A DNA stretch of 64,000 nt from Acidimicrobiia bacterium (lineage in GTDB: Bacteria > Actinomycetota > Acidimicrobiia > Acidimicrobiales > Poriferisodalaceae), in the NCBI GenBank assembly GCA_012960315.1, contig DUBN01000076.1, positions 1 through 64,000 of the forward strand. Direction: 5' to 3'. The notes under the pieces are model-generated. The model had not been told where the DNA came from, ran no database searches, and was given only the letters and a program-made list of their open reading frames with translations. A program made the translations under genes and the position numbers. Each line of letters begins with the position of its first letter. Position 1 is the first letter of the stretch. This document shows, piece by piece, positions 16,377-25,188 of this stretch.

Positions 16377-17741
16377 ATGACACAAGCCTGGAGTCAAGAC
16401 CAACTAGCCGAAGCAACAAAAAATGGTCTAGTCGACACGGTAATTCTCGCGTTCACGGATCATTATGGGCGACTACTGGGGAAGCGCCTTGACGCTGAGT
16501 TTTTTTTGGAAGATTCATCTGGAACGCACGCATGTGACTATCTCTTGACGGTGGACATGGAGATGCAGCCCGTTGAGGGATACGACTTCTCGAATTGGGA
16601 CCTCGGTTATGGAGATCTTCACCTCACGCCGGACATGAAGACATTGCGACCCGTCCCGTGGCTCGACCGTACCGCGTTGATTCTCTGCGATTTGGTTACG
16701 ACTGGTGGGGACCTCATACCAGTGGGACCTCGGTCAATTCTTCGCTCGCAGATACAACGACTACAGAGCCTCGACATAGAAGCCATGGCTGCATCAGAGC
16801 TCGAATATTTTCTTTATCGAACCTCATACCGAGATGCCGCTAAAGGGGACTATCGAAACCTGGAGCCGGCCGGATGGTACGTGGAGGACTATCACCTCTT
16901 GCAAGGCGCCCGCACTGAAGACCTCAACGGCACATTCAGGCGCCATCTAAAAGACATGGGAATACCTGTCGAATCGACAAAAGGTGAATTTGGACGAGGA
17001 CAACATGAGTTAAATATTCGATGGTGTGACGTGCTCGAAATGGCTGACCGTCATGTGTTACTCAAGCAGTGCGTCAAAGAAGTCGCCGATCAGCAAGGTG
17101 CGGCCGCGACCTTTATGGCTAAACCTCACGACACCGAAGCAGGATCCAGTTCTCACCTCCATCTAAGCCTTTGGTCAACTGAACAAAGCGTCAACCTTTT
17201 CGCTGGCGAACATGAAATAGCTGGATTGCGAGTGTCTAATACGTTCCTCGGTTTCCTTGGAGGTTGGCTATCGCACCTTCCAGAACTGATGCCGTGCTTC
17301 GCCCCCACGGTCAACTCTTACAAGCGCTACCAGGCCCAATCCTGGGCACCAACCAGCGCGGCGTGGTCTCCAGATAACCGAACTGCCGGTTTCCGAATTG
17401 TCGGTGAAGGAGCATCACTTCGAATTGAATGCCGAGTTCCTGGCGCTGACATCAATCCTTATCTCGCCTACGCAGCAGCGCTTGCGGCTGGAATTGACGG
17501 CATCGAGTCGGAGGCGAGACCACCGGCACCGTTGAAGGGAGACGCTTACAAAGCTGTGAGTTCACCGTTACCCAGCACTCTTAACGAGGCCGTCGATGAT
17601 TTCGAAACCAGCGACTTTGCTAGAAGAGCATTCGGAGACAACGTCGTCGATCACTACAGCCACTTCTGGCGGAGCGAAGCGGCCGCTTTCAATTCGGTGG
17701 TCACTGACTGGGAACGTCGACGATATTTCGAACGTATATAA
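16377..17741 (+). CDS. Glutamine synthetase-family ligase
   Basis: A 454-residue protein of the glutamine synthetase fold. It has ALILCDLVTTGGDLIPVGPR, the metal-site strand SELEYFLYR, GEFGRGQHELNIRW, the ATP/metal region MAKPHDTEAGSSSHLHLSLW and the late RIECRVPGADINPYLAYAAAL. The sequence is closer to gamma-glutamylamine (PuuA-like) or other specialised ligases than to GlnA-I: no adenylylation Tyr motif is evident. Amine or amino-acid glutamylation is therefore more likely than ammonia assimilation. ATG 16377 was chosen because upstream residues (from 16329) are not family-like. It converges on an amidase. Confidence 0.88.
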   Translation: MTQAWSQDQLAEATKNGLVDTVILAFTDHYGRLLGKRLDAEFFLEDSSGTHACDYLLTVDMEMQPVEGYDFSNWDLGYGDLHLTPDMKTLRPVPWLDRTALILCDLVTTGGDLIPVGPRSILRSQIQRLQSLDIEAMAASELEYFLYRTSYRDAAKGDYRNLEPAGWYVEDYHLLQGARTEDLNGTFRRHLKDMGIPVESTKGEFGRGQHELNIRWCDVLEMADRHVLLKQCVKEVADQQGAAATFMAKPHDTEAGSSSHLHLSLWSTEQSVNLFAGEHEIAGLRVSNTFLGFLGGWLSHLPELMPCFAPTVNSYKRYQAQSWAPTSAAWSPDNRTAGFRIVGEGASLRIECRVPGADINPYLAYAAALAAGIDGIESEARPPAPLKGDAYKAVSSPLPSTLNEAVDDFETSDFARRAFGDNVVDHYSHFWRSEAAAFNSVVTDWERRRYFERI

Positions 17742-17779
17742 CGCGCCCCGCGGCACGCGACCCATGAGCGGAACGCTAA

Positions 17780-19201
17780 TCAGCTATCTAGAAGCGCCGG
17801 GCGACGTTGGCCTATTCCCGTACTTTGTTCATACGCATGCGCAAGCTCTAATACAGAGCGATCTTGACGGCTTCTACCAACCAACTGCAATCCAACGGGC
17901 AACCCATCCCCTGTAAAAGCGGCAGGAACGGAGATCGCTGGATGCGTAGTCGTTGTTATATCGCTACACGACCTCATCCAATCGATATAAGTATCAAACC
18001 TGACTCCCTCAATTTCTTCGATGTACTCGATGTCCTTAGAAAACGGCGGCACTTGGGTAACTGGGCACGCTAAAAATTCGACATCGCTCATAAATCTTTG
18101 GAGCTGAGCAAACATTTTTGCCTGTTTGAAACAAGCTTCGGCATGATCTCTCATCGACATGGAAAGCCCTTTTTCGGCATTCCACACCACTGTGTCCTTT
18201 AGCTGCTCTCTGTGAGTCTCAAGTAACGACTCATATTTGAATGCGAACGTCCACGCGCGAAGTGTTTGGAATATCTCGGGGGCGTCAGAGAGGTCGGGCC
18301 ATGTCTCCACAACTTCGCAACCCAAATCTGAAAGCACGTTCGGCACATCGGCAAGAGCAGTTCGGATGGCGGTGTCGACGGGCAACCCACCAAGGTCCGG
18401 TGACCAAGCAACTTTCACACCTCGGAAATCTCGTTCCAACGATCCCGCAAAGGTCTCCGGCGACTCGACATTTGAACTCGGCGCAAGCTGATGTGGACCC
18501 GCTATCGCTTGCATAAATAGAGCAATATCACTGACCGTTCGCGCCATCGGCCCAGTTGTGGCCATCGGGACCCACAGGTCAGTATTGGGCACCGTAGGAA
18601 CCCGTCCACCGGAAGGACGGAATCCTACGACATTACAAAAAGAGGCAGGGTTTCTTAAAGAGCCTCCTAAATCGGATCCATCTGCTAACGGCACCATTCG
18701 TGCAGCAAGCGCAACCGCAGCACCGCCGCTACTGCCACCACACGTAAAAGATGTGTCGTATGGATTAGAAGTGACTCCAAAAACCTCGTTAAATGTTTGC
18801 GAACCGGCACCAAACTCTGGTGTGTTGCTTTTCCCGACCATCACGGCGCCGGCTTCTCGTTGTCGTTCAACGATGAGATCATCATGTTCAGGAACACGAT
18901 CTTTGAATACGGGCGAACCCAACGTTGTTCGTACGCCGGCCGTATCAACTAAATCTTTGTGGACCACCGGTAGGCCGTGAAGCACCCCCAGCGACTCACC
19001 TCGAGCGAAAGCTTCATCCGCTTTAAGCGCTCTCTCGGCTGCAAGTTCAGGAACCAGAGTCACGATTGCATTGACACTCGGGTTAATCCGCTCTATTCGC
19101 TTCAAATGGGCATCTAACAACTCGCGAGCACTGACATCACCTGCACTGAGTAAACGTCGCATTTCGATGGCCGTTAAATCACACAGAGCCTCGTTGGTCA
19201 T
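17780..19201 (-). CDS. Amidase-signature family hydrolase
   Basis: A 473-residue amidase. The Ser-cisSer-Lys triad is recognisable: Lys in GLPVVHKDLVDTAG, the Gly/Ser loop FTCGGSSGGAAVALAARMVP and the nucleophile region DGSDLGGSLRNPASFCNVVG. Such enzymes hydrolyse small amides; some act in Glu-tRNA amidation, but no GatB or GatC lies nearby, so a stand-alone catabolic amidase is favoured. The ATG at 19201 abuts an inverted repeat. Its minus-strand direction faces the glutamine synthetase-like gene end to end. Confidence 0.92.
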   Translation of the reverse strand: MTNEALCDLTAIEMRRLLSAGDVSARELLDAHLKRIERINPSVNAIVTLVPELAAERALKADEAFARGESLGVLHGLPVVHKDLVDTAGVRTTLGSPVFKDRVPEHDDLIVERQREAGAVMVGKSNTPEFGAGSQTFNEVFGVTSNPYDTSFTCGGSSGGAAVALAARMVPLADGSDLGGSLRNPASFCNVVGFRPSGGRVPTVPNTDLWVPMATTGPMARTVSDIALFMQAIAGPHQLAPSSNVESPETFAGSLERDFRGVKVAWSPDLGGLPVDTAIRTALADVPNVLSDLGCEVVETWPDLSDAPEIFQTLRAWTFAFKYESLLETHREQLKDTVVWNAEKGLSMSMRDHAEACFKQAKMFAQLQRFMSDVEFLACPVTQVPPFSKDIEYIEEIEGVRFDTYIDWMRSCSDITTTTHPAISVPAAFTGDGLPVGLQLVGRSRQDRSVLELAHAYEQSTGIGQRRPALLDS

Positions 19202-19222
19202 CTATGTATTTCACCACATAGA
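19201..19222. promoter_or_regulatory. Inverted repeat touching the amidase start
   Basis: TCTATGT and ACATAGA are seven-base arms with an eight-base loop. On the minus strand the repeat ends on the first base of the amidase ATG and contains the region where a ribosome site (GGTG) would be. It could be an operator or a structure limiting translation; chance cannot be excluded for arms this short. Confidence 0.3.
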
Positions 19223-19312
19223 CCACCACCCAACATTTGAAACAAACTTTTACTTCTCGTTTCGTTTCGAGATCTGGAGACAGTTGCAAGTCGACCCCTC
19301 TACGATTCTCTT

Positions 19313-20665
19313 ATGGCAACTGAGAGAGACGACAGAACCCAAACCACCGTCGAACTGTTACAAACCCTGATCAGGAATGCTTGCGTGAACGACGGCACCG
19401 CAACATCTGGTAACGAAGTTCTTAATAGCGACGCTCTCGAGAGTTTCCTTGAGGGACCAGGAATCGACATAGAGACCTTCGAACCAACCCCTGGACGAAA
19501 ATCGTTGGTCGCTCGAATCGCTGGCACCGATGCGGCATCCCCAAGCTTGTGCCTAATGGGGCACACCGATGTCGTCCCTGTGAATCCCGACGGCTGGACG
19601 CGCGACCCGTTCGGCGGTGAGCTCGTCGATGGTGAGGTATGGGGTCGAGGTGCCGTTGACATGTTGAACTTAACGTCGTCTCAGGCGGTCGCGTTTAAGC
19701 ATCTGGCAGATACTGGCTTCCGTCCATCAGGAGATTTAATCTATTTCGCTGTTGCCGATGAAGAATCGGGGTCGGCACATGGAGCTCAGTGGATGGCTGA
19801 CCACCACCCTGAGGCAATCATGGCTGATTACGTCCTCACCGAAAACGGAGGACTTCACACGGGATCGAGCGACAGCCCTTACATCGGCATCAATGTCGGA
19901 GAAAAGGGCGTTGCGTGGCGAAAAATTCGCGTTACGGGAACCCCAGGTCACGGATCGGCGCCGTTCAAGACAGATAACGCTCTAGTCCGAGCAGCCGCAG
20001 TCGTGCAACGTCTAGCTGACTACAGGCCCCCGGCAAGATTCCATGAACTATGGCGCCAACAGGTTGACATTCTCGACGTCGATCAAGAGACAAAGGAGAT
20101 CATGCTCGACGCTAACCGCATCGAAGATTGGCTCGACGCCCACCCAGTGGAAGGTTTAGCTCGCCATTTTTACAGTTGCACGCACACGACTTTCTCCCCC
20201 AACGTTGCCGAGTCGAACCGCCGCATGAAGACCAACGTCATTCCCGATCAGCTCGATATCAACGTCGACATACGTACCTTGCCCGGGGAATCGACTGCAG
20301 AGGTTCAAGCGCATCTCGACGAAGCTTTAGGGGATTTAGCAGGTCAAGTCGATGTCGAAATCATCATGAATGACCCGGCGAGCATTAGCCAGATGGACAA
20401 TCCCATGTGGGACACGATTCAAAAAGCGGTTAACCAGCCATTCCCTAGTGCTCGTCTTTCTCCTCAACTCATCGTCGGTTTCACCGATGCTCGCGTATAC
20501 CGAAACCTCGGCTCAGTCGCTTACGGTGCGGGCCTTTTTAGCCCTGACCTCAAAGCAAGCGACTTCCAGACTCGTTTTCATGGTCATGACGAACGAATTG
20601 ATCTCGAATCGCTCAGTCTGACAACTCAATTTTGGCTTGACGTTTGCCACGATTTTCTTGGTTAA
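19313..20665 (+). CDS. M20-family metallopeptidase (ArgE/DapE-like)
   Basis: A 450-residue zinc peptidase/deacylase. Metal-site motifs: LMGHTDVVPVNPDGW (His and Asp), GRGAVDMLN (bridging Asp), VADEESGSAHGAQW (catalytic Glu-Glu) and FHGHDERI near the C-terminus (final His). The dimerisation domain lies around residues 200-330. M20 members with this layout hydrolyse N-acyl amino acids or dipeptides. The usual GKGA/MKG sequence reads GRGAVDM, a common variant. It may supply amino acids; neighbours give no clearer clue. Confidence 0.9.
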   Translation: MATERDDRTQTTVELLQTLIRNACVNDGTATSGNEVLNSDALESFLEGPGIDIETFEPTPGRKSLVARIAGTDAASPSLCLMGHTDVVPVNPDGWTRDPFGGELVDGEVWGRGAVDMLNLTSSQAVAFKHLADTGFRPSGDLIYFAVADEESGSAHGAQWMADHHPEAIMADYVLTENGGLHTGSSDSPYIGINVGEKGVAWRKIRVTGTPGHGSAPFKTDNALVRAAAVVQRLADYRPPARFHELWRQQVDILDVDQETKEIMLDANRIEDWLDAHPVEGLARHFYSCTHTTFSPNVAESNRRMKTNVIPDQLDINVDIRTLPGESTAEVQAHLDEALGDLAGQVDVEIIMNDPASISQMDNPMWDTIQKAVNQPFPSARLSPQLIVGFTDARVYRNLGSVAYGAGLFSPDLKASDFQTRFHGHDERIDLESLSLTTQFWLDVCHDFLG

Positions 20666-20703
20666 TCCATAGCCCCAGGACCCAAGACAATCCTTCCTCC
20701 CTA

Positions 20704-20727
20704 TTTGCACTATCAAGACAGTGCTAA
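20704..20727. promoter_or_regulatory. Candidate SUF operator before sufC-sufS-sufU
   Basis: GCACTATC (20707-20714), spacer AA, GACAGTGC (20717-20724) form an inverted repeat with one mismatch, extended by TT/AA at the flanks. It ends about 31 bases before the sufC ATG. The core CTATC-N2-GACAG and the outer TAATT match the stronger palindrome before sufB on the other strand, which argues for one shared regulator. Confidence 0.55.
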
Positions 20728-20757
20728 TTCGGCAGAACCGCCAATACACTCGATTGC

Positions 20758-21507
20758 ATGGCACCCACGCTCTTCGAGATCGAGTCCCTCGAGGTCCAGG
20801 CCGACGAAGGCCAGAAGATCCTACACGGCGTCAATCTCACGATTAATCCCGGCGAAGTTCACGCGATTATGGGGCCTAACGGCTCCGGAAAATCAACTCT
20901 CGCGACGACTCTGATGGGATCACCAGAATACGAAGTCGTTGGTGGATGTCTACGGTTTCGAGGAGACGACATCACCGAATGGGGAGCAGATGCTCGCGCC
21001 AAAGCGGGCATGTTTTTAGCTTTCCAATACCCTCAGGAAATTTCTGGCGTGTCGGTCCGCAATTTTTTGCGGCAGGCAGCCTCGGCCCGCAAGGGAGAAG
21101 ACATCTCTGCTATCGACATCTACGTGACGATGCAGGACTGGATGGAGCGTCTAGATATGGATGCATCGTTCATGGACCGTTACCTCAACGAAGGATTTTC
21201 GGGGGGCGAGAAGAAACGCAACGAGATCTTGCAATTAGCCATCCTTGAGCCCGACTTCGCAGTCTTAGACGAGACCGATTCAGGGCTCGACGTGGACGCC
21301 CTCAAAATTGTGGCTAAAGGAGTGCGCGAAGTTCAGCAAAGCCGCCCAGAAATGGGAATTCTGCTCATAACCCACTACCAGAGACTGCTAACCGAACTCC
21401 AACCCGATTACGTTCACATTCTCGTCAATGGACGAATAGTGGAATCAGGAGGACCTGAGCTTGCCGAACAGTTGGAGCGCGAAGGCTACGAACGGTTCGA
21501 TAGATGA
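20758..21507 (+). CDS. sufC: SufC, Fe-S assembly ATPase (copy 1)
   Basis: A 249-residue ABC-type ATPase that drives the SufBCD scaffold. Walker A GPNGSGKST, the SufC-specific LAFQYPQEISGVSVRNF, signature FSGGEKKRNEI, Walker B FAVLDETDSGLD and the H-loop ITHYQRLL are all present. It heads a plus-strand operon sufC-sufS-sufU, overlapping sufS by four bases. A second sufC lies 2.5 kb away on the minus strand; this copy lacks that copy's C-terminal tail. Confidence 0.95.
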   Translation: MAPTLFEIESLEVQADEGQKILHGVNLTINPGEVHAIMGPNGSGKSTLATTLMGSPEYEVVGGCLRFRGDDITEWGADARAKAGMFLAFQYPQEISGVSVRNFLRQAASARKGEDISAIDIYVTMQDWMERLDMDASFMDRYLNEGFSGGEKKRNEILQLAILEPDFAVLDETDSGLDVDALKIVAKGVREVQQSRPEMGILLITHYQRLLTELQPDYVHILVNGRIVESGGPELAEQLEREGYERFDR

Positions 21508-22733
21508 GTCTTCCGCCTGACCTCAAAAGCAATTTCCCTCTACTGTCACAAACAATTAACGGTCACCAAATTGTTTACTTAGATTCCGCAGCGTCGTCTC
21601 AAAAACCAGATGTGGTTATTGAGACGATGAATGACTACTACCGGACGATCAACGCAAATGTGCACCGAGGCGCATACCAAATAGCGGCACAAGCTACCGA
21701 GGCGATGGAACAGGCACGGGCGAAACTTGCGACGTTCATCGGAGCACGTTCAGCAAACGAGATTGTGTTCACGAAAAACGCCACTGAGTCATTCAATCTC
21801 ATTGCCCGATCTTGGGGCGGTCAGAACCTTGGCCCAAATGATGTTGTTCTCATCAGCGACATGGAACATCACGCGAACATCGTTCCGTGGCAAATACTGG
21901 CAGCAGAAAAAGGCTTCGAACTCCGATGGATACCTCTGACACCTGATGGCCATCTCGACTTATCTCAACTCGATCGACTCCTGAACGGAGTCAAAATGGT
22001 CAGTGTCACGGCTATGAGCAACGTGTTAGGAACGCTGAATCCCATACGCGAAATTGCGGACAAGGCTCACAGTGCGGGAGCGCTGATGACCGTTGACGGA
22101 AGCCAGTACGTCCCCCACCTTCCCACCGATGTTATGGAACTTGGAGTCGATCTTCTCTGCTTCACGGGTCACAAAATGTGTGGTCCTACCGGAATTGGCG
22201 TTCTCTGGGGGCGGGCCGAACTTTTGGATGCCATGCCACCATTTCTCGGCGGAGGCGAGATGATCCTCGATGTCCGTCGTGACGGATTTACACCTAATGA
22301 ACTTCCTCACAAATTCGAGGCGGGAACACCTCCGATCGCCGAAATCATTGGGCTGGGAGCCGCTGTAGATTTTCTCGATTCACTAGGGATGAACGAGGTA
22401 CGTCAACACGAAATCGACCTAACGAATTACGCACTTCGCGTGCTCAATGACCGTTACGGCGAGGAAATAACCATCCACGGTCCATCCAGTGCTTCAGAAA
22501 GAGGTGGGGTCCTCTCAATCCAGTATCGCGACGTACACCCTCACGACCTGAGCCAAGTTTTAGATCAACGAGGTATATGCATTCGCGCAGGTCATCATTG
22601 CGCCAAGCCGTTAATGCGGGAACTAGGGGTAGGGGCAACAGCGCGCGCATCACTCTACGTCTATAACGATCAAGCGGACATCGATGCTCTAGCGGAGTCT
22701 TTGGCGCCCGCTGGCGAATTGTTCGCGCGCTAG
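21504..22733 (+). CDS. sufS: Cysteine desulfurase SufS
   Basis: A 409-residue PLP enzyme that removes sulfur from cysteine and hands it on for cluster assembly. The PLP lysine is in CFTGHKMCGPTGIGVLWG, and the persulfide-forming Cys is in CIRAGHHCAKPLMRELGV. The N-terminus (DLKSNFPLLSQTINGHQIVYLDSAASSQKP) is typical of the SufS/group II type. ATGA overlap with sufC; sufU follows 15 bases after the stop, matching the usual SufS-SufU partnership of Gram-positive bacteria. Confidence 0.96.
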   Translation: MSLPPDLKSNFPLLSQTINGHQIVYLDSAASSQKPDVVIETMNDYYRTINANVHRGAYQIAAQATEAMEQARAKLATFIGARSANEIVFTKNATESFNLIARSWGGQNLGPNDVVLISDMEHHANIVPWQILAAEKGFELRWIPLTPDGHLDLSQLDRLLNGVKMVSVTAMSNVLGTLNPIREIADKAHSAGALMTVDGSQYVPHLPTDVMELGVDLLCFTGHKMCGPTGIGVLWGRAELLDAMPPFLGGGEMILDVRRDGFTPNELPHKFEAGTPPIAEIIGLGAAVDFLDSLGMNEVRQHEIDLTNYALRVLNDRYGEEITIHGPSSASERGGVLSIQYRDVHPHDLSQVLDQRGICIRAGHHCAKPLMRELGVGATARASLYVYNDQADIDALAESLAPAGELFAR

Positions 22734-22748
22734 TTCTAGGAGTGTCAA

Positions 22749-23216
22749 GTGTCCGGCCTTGAAGACCTCTACAAGGAAATCATCCTCGATCACTACCGCA
22801 GCCCGCGTCACCGCGGTGAACTCGACTCTCCCCCTGCGCACAAAGCTGAGGGCTTCAACCCTCTTTGCGGCGACGAAGTCTTGCTTACTTTCGCATTGGA
22901 GGACGACGTAATTCAGGAGCTATTAATCAGTGGTCAGGGATGTTCCATCAGCCAAGCTTCAGCTTCCATGATGTCGGCCGCAGTTCAAGGAAAATCGGTA
23001 GAAGAGGTGCGCAAGCTCACCCGCCAATTCAAGGTCATGATGTCTATCCACGAAGAATCAATTGGTGCTGAAGATCCGCCATCTGAAGACGACAAACCCT
23101 TCGGACTCGGAGACCTTGAGGCGCTTAAGGGCGTCGTGAAGTTCCCTGTTCGTATTAAGTGCGCGACGCTGTCCTGGAACACTCTGCTCACTGGCTTAGA
23201 CGAGCTAAAGGTCTAG
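22749..23216 (+). CDS. sufU: SufU, sulfur-transfer partner of SufS
   Basis: A 155-residue zinc protein that accepts persulfide sulfur from SufS. Conserved parts: DLYKEIILDHYRSPRHRGEL, FNPLCGDEV (first Cys), GQGCSISQASASMMSAAVQGK (second Cys) and RIKCATLSWNTL (third Cys). The insertion between Cys2 and Cys3 that separates SufU from IscU is present. GTG start with GGAGTG just upstream. It ends eight bases from the convergent NUDIX gene. Confidence 0.94.
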   Translation: MSGLEDLYKEIILDHYRSPRHRGELDSPPAHKAEGFNPLCGDEVLLTFALEDDVIQELLISGQGCSISQASASMMSAAVQGKSVEEVRKLTRQFKVMMSIHEESIGAEDPPSEDDKPFGLGDLEALKGVVKFPVRIKCATLSWNTLLTGLDELKV

Positions 23217-23223
23217 AAACACT

Positions 23224-23688
23224 TCACCATCGGTGTCCCGGTGGAACTCCAGTCATGTGTTCCTTGATCCGTCGCGTCGTCGCAGCCGAGGTTCCCTGGG
23301 GAACTTCATCCGCGGCAAAAAACCCAACTTCGGCAATTTCTGGCGATACCGACGCACCAACTGACCAGTCAGTGACCAGGAAGACCACCACGTGATCGCT
23401 TTTATGTTCCCTGAAAGAGGAGAAGACGCCGTGAACCGACTGAGGGGTTTCGGGTAGTTCAATACCTGTCTCCTCCAACAGTTCTCTTTGTATAGCTCCC
23501 ACAAGAGATTCACCGGTTTTGACGCCACCACCCGGCAGGTACCAGCCTTCGCGATAGCTATGCCGAACAAGACAAATTCGATTTTCGTCGTCCACTACTA
23601 GGGCACGCACTCCTAGGGTAAGCCGCGCCGGTCGCAGGGCCGCCCAACCCCTATACATCCGGAAAAGAAGGCGTCTCAAATCAACCAC
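23224..23688 (-). CDS. NUDIX hydrolase
   Basis: A 154-residue pyrophosphohydrolase. The Nudix box is intact: GGGVKTGESLVGAIQRELLEETGIEL, with the two catalytic Glu pairs in REL-LEE-TG. The N-terminal residues (RRLLFRMYRGWAALRP) are basic and partly hydrophobic. The frame extends to 23727 inside the dehydratase gene; GTG at 23688, overlapping the dehydratase stop by eight bases, is the better start. Substrate unknown (nucleoside diphosphate derivative or oxidised nucleotide). Confidence 0.87.
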   Translation of the reverse strand: MVDLRRLLFRMYRGWAALRPARLTLGVRALVVDDENRICLVRHSYREGWYLPGGGVKTGESLVGAIQRELLEETGIELPETPQSVHGVFSSFREHKSDHVVVFLVTDWSVGASVSPEIAEVGFFAADEVPQGTSAATTRRIKEHMTGVPPGHRW

Positions 23689-23971
23689 TTGCGAGCTCTT
23701 CCATATGTAAAGCCAGCGTGGTGTCAAGTGCGGTCACGCCGTCGCGATCATGCGTGGTGAGGCGAATTTTCACCACTCCATAGACATTGGACCATTCCGG
23801 ATGGTGATTCAGACGTTCGCAGTGCATTGCTACGGCTGACATGAATGCGAACGCATGTACAAAGTCAGCGAAGCGGTACGTCCTCTCCAAGGCGTCACCA
23901 GCAACGGACCATTCGGGTACCTCTTTCGCAAAATCGTCAAGCTCAGCAGCCGTCAGTAGGTGGCGCTCCAT
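23681..23971 (-). CDS. Pterin-4a-carbinolamine dehydratase family protein
   Basis: A 96-residue protein with the PCD signature: RTYRFADFVHAFAFMSAVAMHCERLNHHPEWSNVYG contains the E-x-x-x-H-H-P-x-W core, with the second active-site His in LTTHDRDGVTALD. In animals this enzyme recycles tetrahydrobiopterin; in bacteria without aromatic hydroxylases it often assists molybdopterin or folate metabolism, or has no known role. It lies after sufC copy 2 with an 81-base gap and is coupled to the NUDIX gene. Confidence 0.9.
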   Translation of the reverse strand: MERHLLTAAELDDFAKEVPEWSVAGDALERTYRFADFVHAFAFMSAVAMHCERLNHHPEWSNVYGVVKIRLTTHDRDGVTALDTTLALHMEELASG

Positions 23972-24052
23972 GTTGCCTCTCCCCTCTGCTGTCAGGCCGG
24001 GCGGAAGGTAATTAGTCTAACGACGCTGGTAGGCCGAGTTAACCGGGGCCGT

Positions 24053-24883
24053 TTATGCAAGTGGATCAGCGAAAGGGTCGTCTGAGTTCGGATTGGAAGC
24101 TTTTTTTGAAGCTCCGAGACCCTCGATAGACACCGTCACCCCTTCGGATTCGACGTCTGATTTCAGAAAACGGGCATACCCATTGGTTTCGATCTCTTGC
24201 GCGAGATCTGGTCCACCGCTTTCAACGATACGTCCATCCACTAAAACATGAACTTGATCTGCTGGCAGATAGTCGAGAAGTCGATGGTAGTGAGTGATGC
24301 AAAGTACCCCAAGGCCTGAGTCGGTCATTGTTTCGATGCGTTCAGCGCACGCGCGCAAGGCATCAATATCAAGCCCGCTGTCTAGTTCGTCTAAGACAGC
24401 TATCTCTGCTTCGAGAACGGCGAGTTGTGCTGTCTCATTGCGTTTTTTTTCGCCGCCAGATAGATCTACGTTTACGGGACGATCAAGAAGTTCTGGACTC
24501 AGACCGATCTGAACGGCTTCTTCCAGTAGTCGAGAGGTGACATCGATCTCTGTTTTCCCTCTTGCTCGCAATGCCAACTCCAGGGTTTCGCGAAGTGACA
24601 CTCCGGGAACCTCAGTCGGATATTGCATAGCGAGAAACAGTCCCGCCTTTGCTCGTTCCCAAGTTGGCAAAGGCAACAGATCCTTGCCGTCAAGCGTGAT
24701 GGATCCGCTAGTAACCCGATACCCCGGTTTACCCATGATTGCGTTGGAAAGAGTGCTTTTGCCTGACCCGTTGGGACCCATGACCGCATGAACTTGTCCC
24801 GAAGAGACCTCGAGGCTCACGCCATCCAAGATTTGTTGGTCCGTCACCTCAACGCAAAGCTTTTCAATCGAGAGCGTGGTCAT
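24053..24883 (-). CDS. sufC: SufC, Fe-S assembly ATPase (copy 2, tailed)
   Basis: A 276-residue SufC: Walker A GPNGSGKST, LAMQYPTEVPGVSLRET, signature LSGGEKKRNET, Walker B IAVLDELDSGLD, ITHYHRLL. The Walker-B region differs slightly from copy 1 (DELDSG versus DETDSG). About 30 extra hydrophilic residues follow the normal end (after ARFLKSD), finishing DDPFADPLA. ATG 24883 matches the SufC start; the longer frame to 25006 lies inside the Rieske gene. Four-base overlap with the Rieske gene ties it to the sufB-sufD unit, so it is the likely partner of SufBD. Confidence 0.94.
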   Translation of the reverse strand: MTTLSIEKLCVEVTDQQILDGVSLEVSSGQVHAVMGPNGSGKSTLSNAIMGKPGYRVTSGSITLDGKDLLPLPTWERAKAGLFLAMQYPTEVPGVSLRETLELALRARGKTEIDVTSRLLEEAVQIGLSPELLDRPVNVDLSGGEKKRNETAQLAVLEAEIAVLDELDSGLDIDALRACAERIETMTDSGLGVLCITHYHRLLDYLPADQVHVLVDGRIVESGGPDLAQEIETNGYARFLKSDVESEGVTVSIEGLGASKKASNPNSDDPFADPLA

Positions 24884-25188
24884 GATAGATCTACGTTCAC
24901 TTCCCCATCCAAGACCCGGACCTGGTACACCGGGATCGGTTGAGTAGCGGGAAAGACGTCGGGCGTTCCAGTTCTGAGATTGAACTTCGAGAAATGTTTT
25001 GGGCATTCGATCGCGCAGTCTTCTGACCAGACGACTCCTTCGGAGAGCGAATAGTTCGCGTGGCTACATCGATCACCTACCGCATGAATGGTGTCGCCTA
25101 TGCGGACTAGGGCGAGTCTGTGTCCTTCGACATCGAAGCGTTGTGCCTCACCATCGGCAAGGTCATCTGATCGACACACAGGAATCAT
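24880..25188 (-). CDS. Rieske-type [2Fe-2S] ferredoxin of the SUF unit
   Basis: A 102-residue Rieske protein. The cluster ligands are CSH (Cys-x-His, in GDRCSHANYSLSEG) and CPKH (Cys-x-x-His, in CAIECPKHFSKFNL). It resembles small NirD/dioxygenase-ferredoxin proteins that occur within actinobacterial SUF operons, where they are thought to serve assembly or act as a cluster acceptor. Overlaps sufD and sufC copy 2 by four bases each, so translation is coupled through all three. Confidence 0.92.
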   Translation of the reverse strand: MIPVCRSDDLADGEAQRFDVEGHRLALVRIGDTIHAVGDRCSHANYSLSEGVVWSEDCAIECPKHFSKFNLRTGTPDVFPATQPIPVYQVRVLDGEVNVDLS

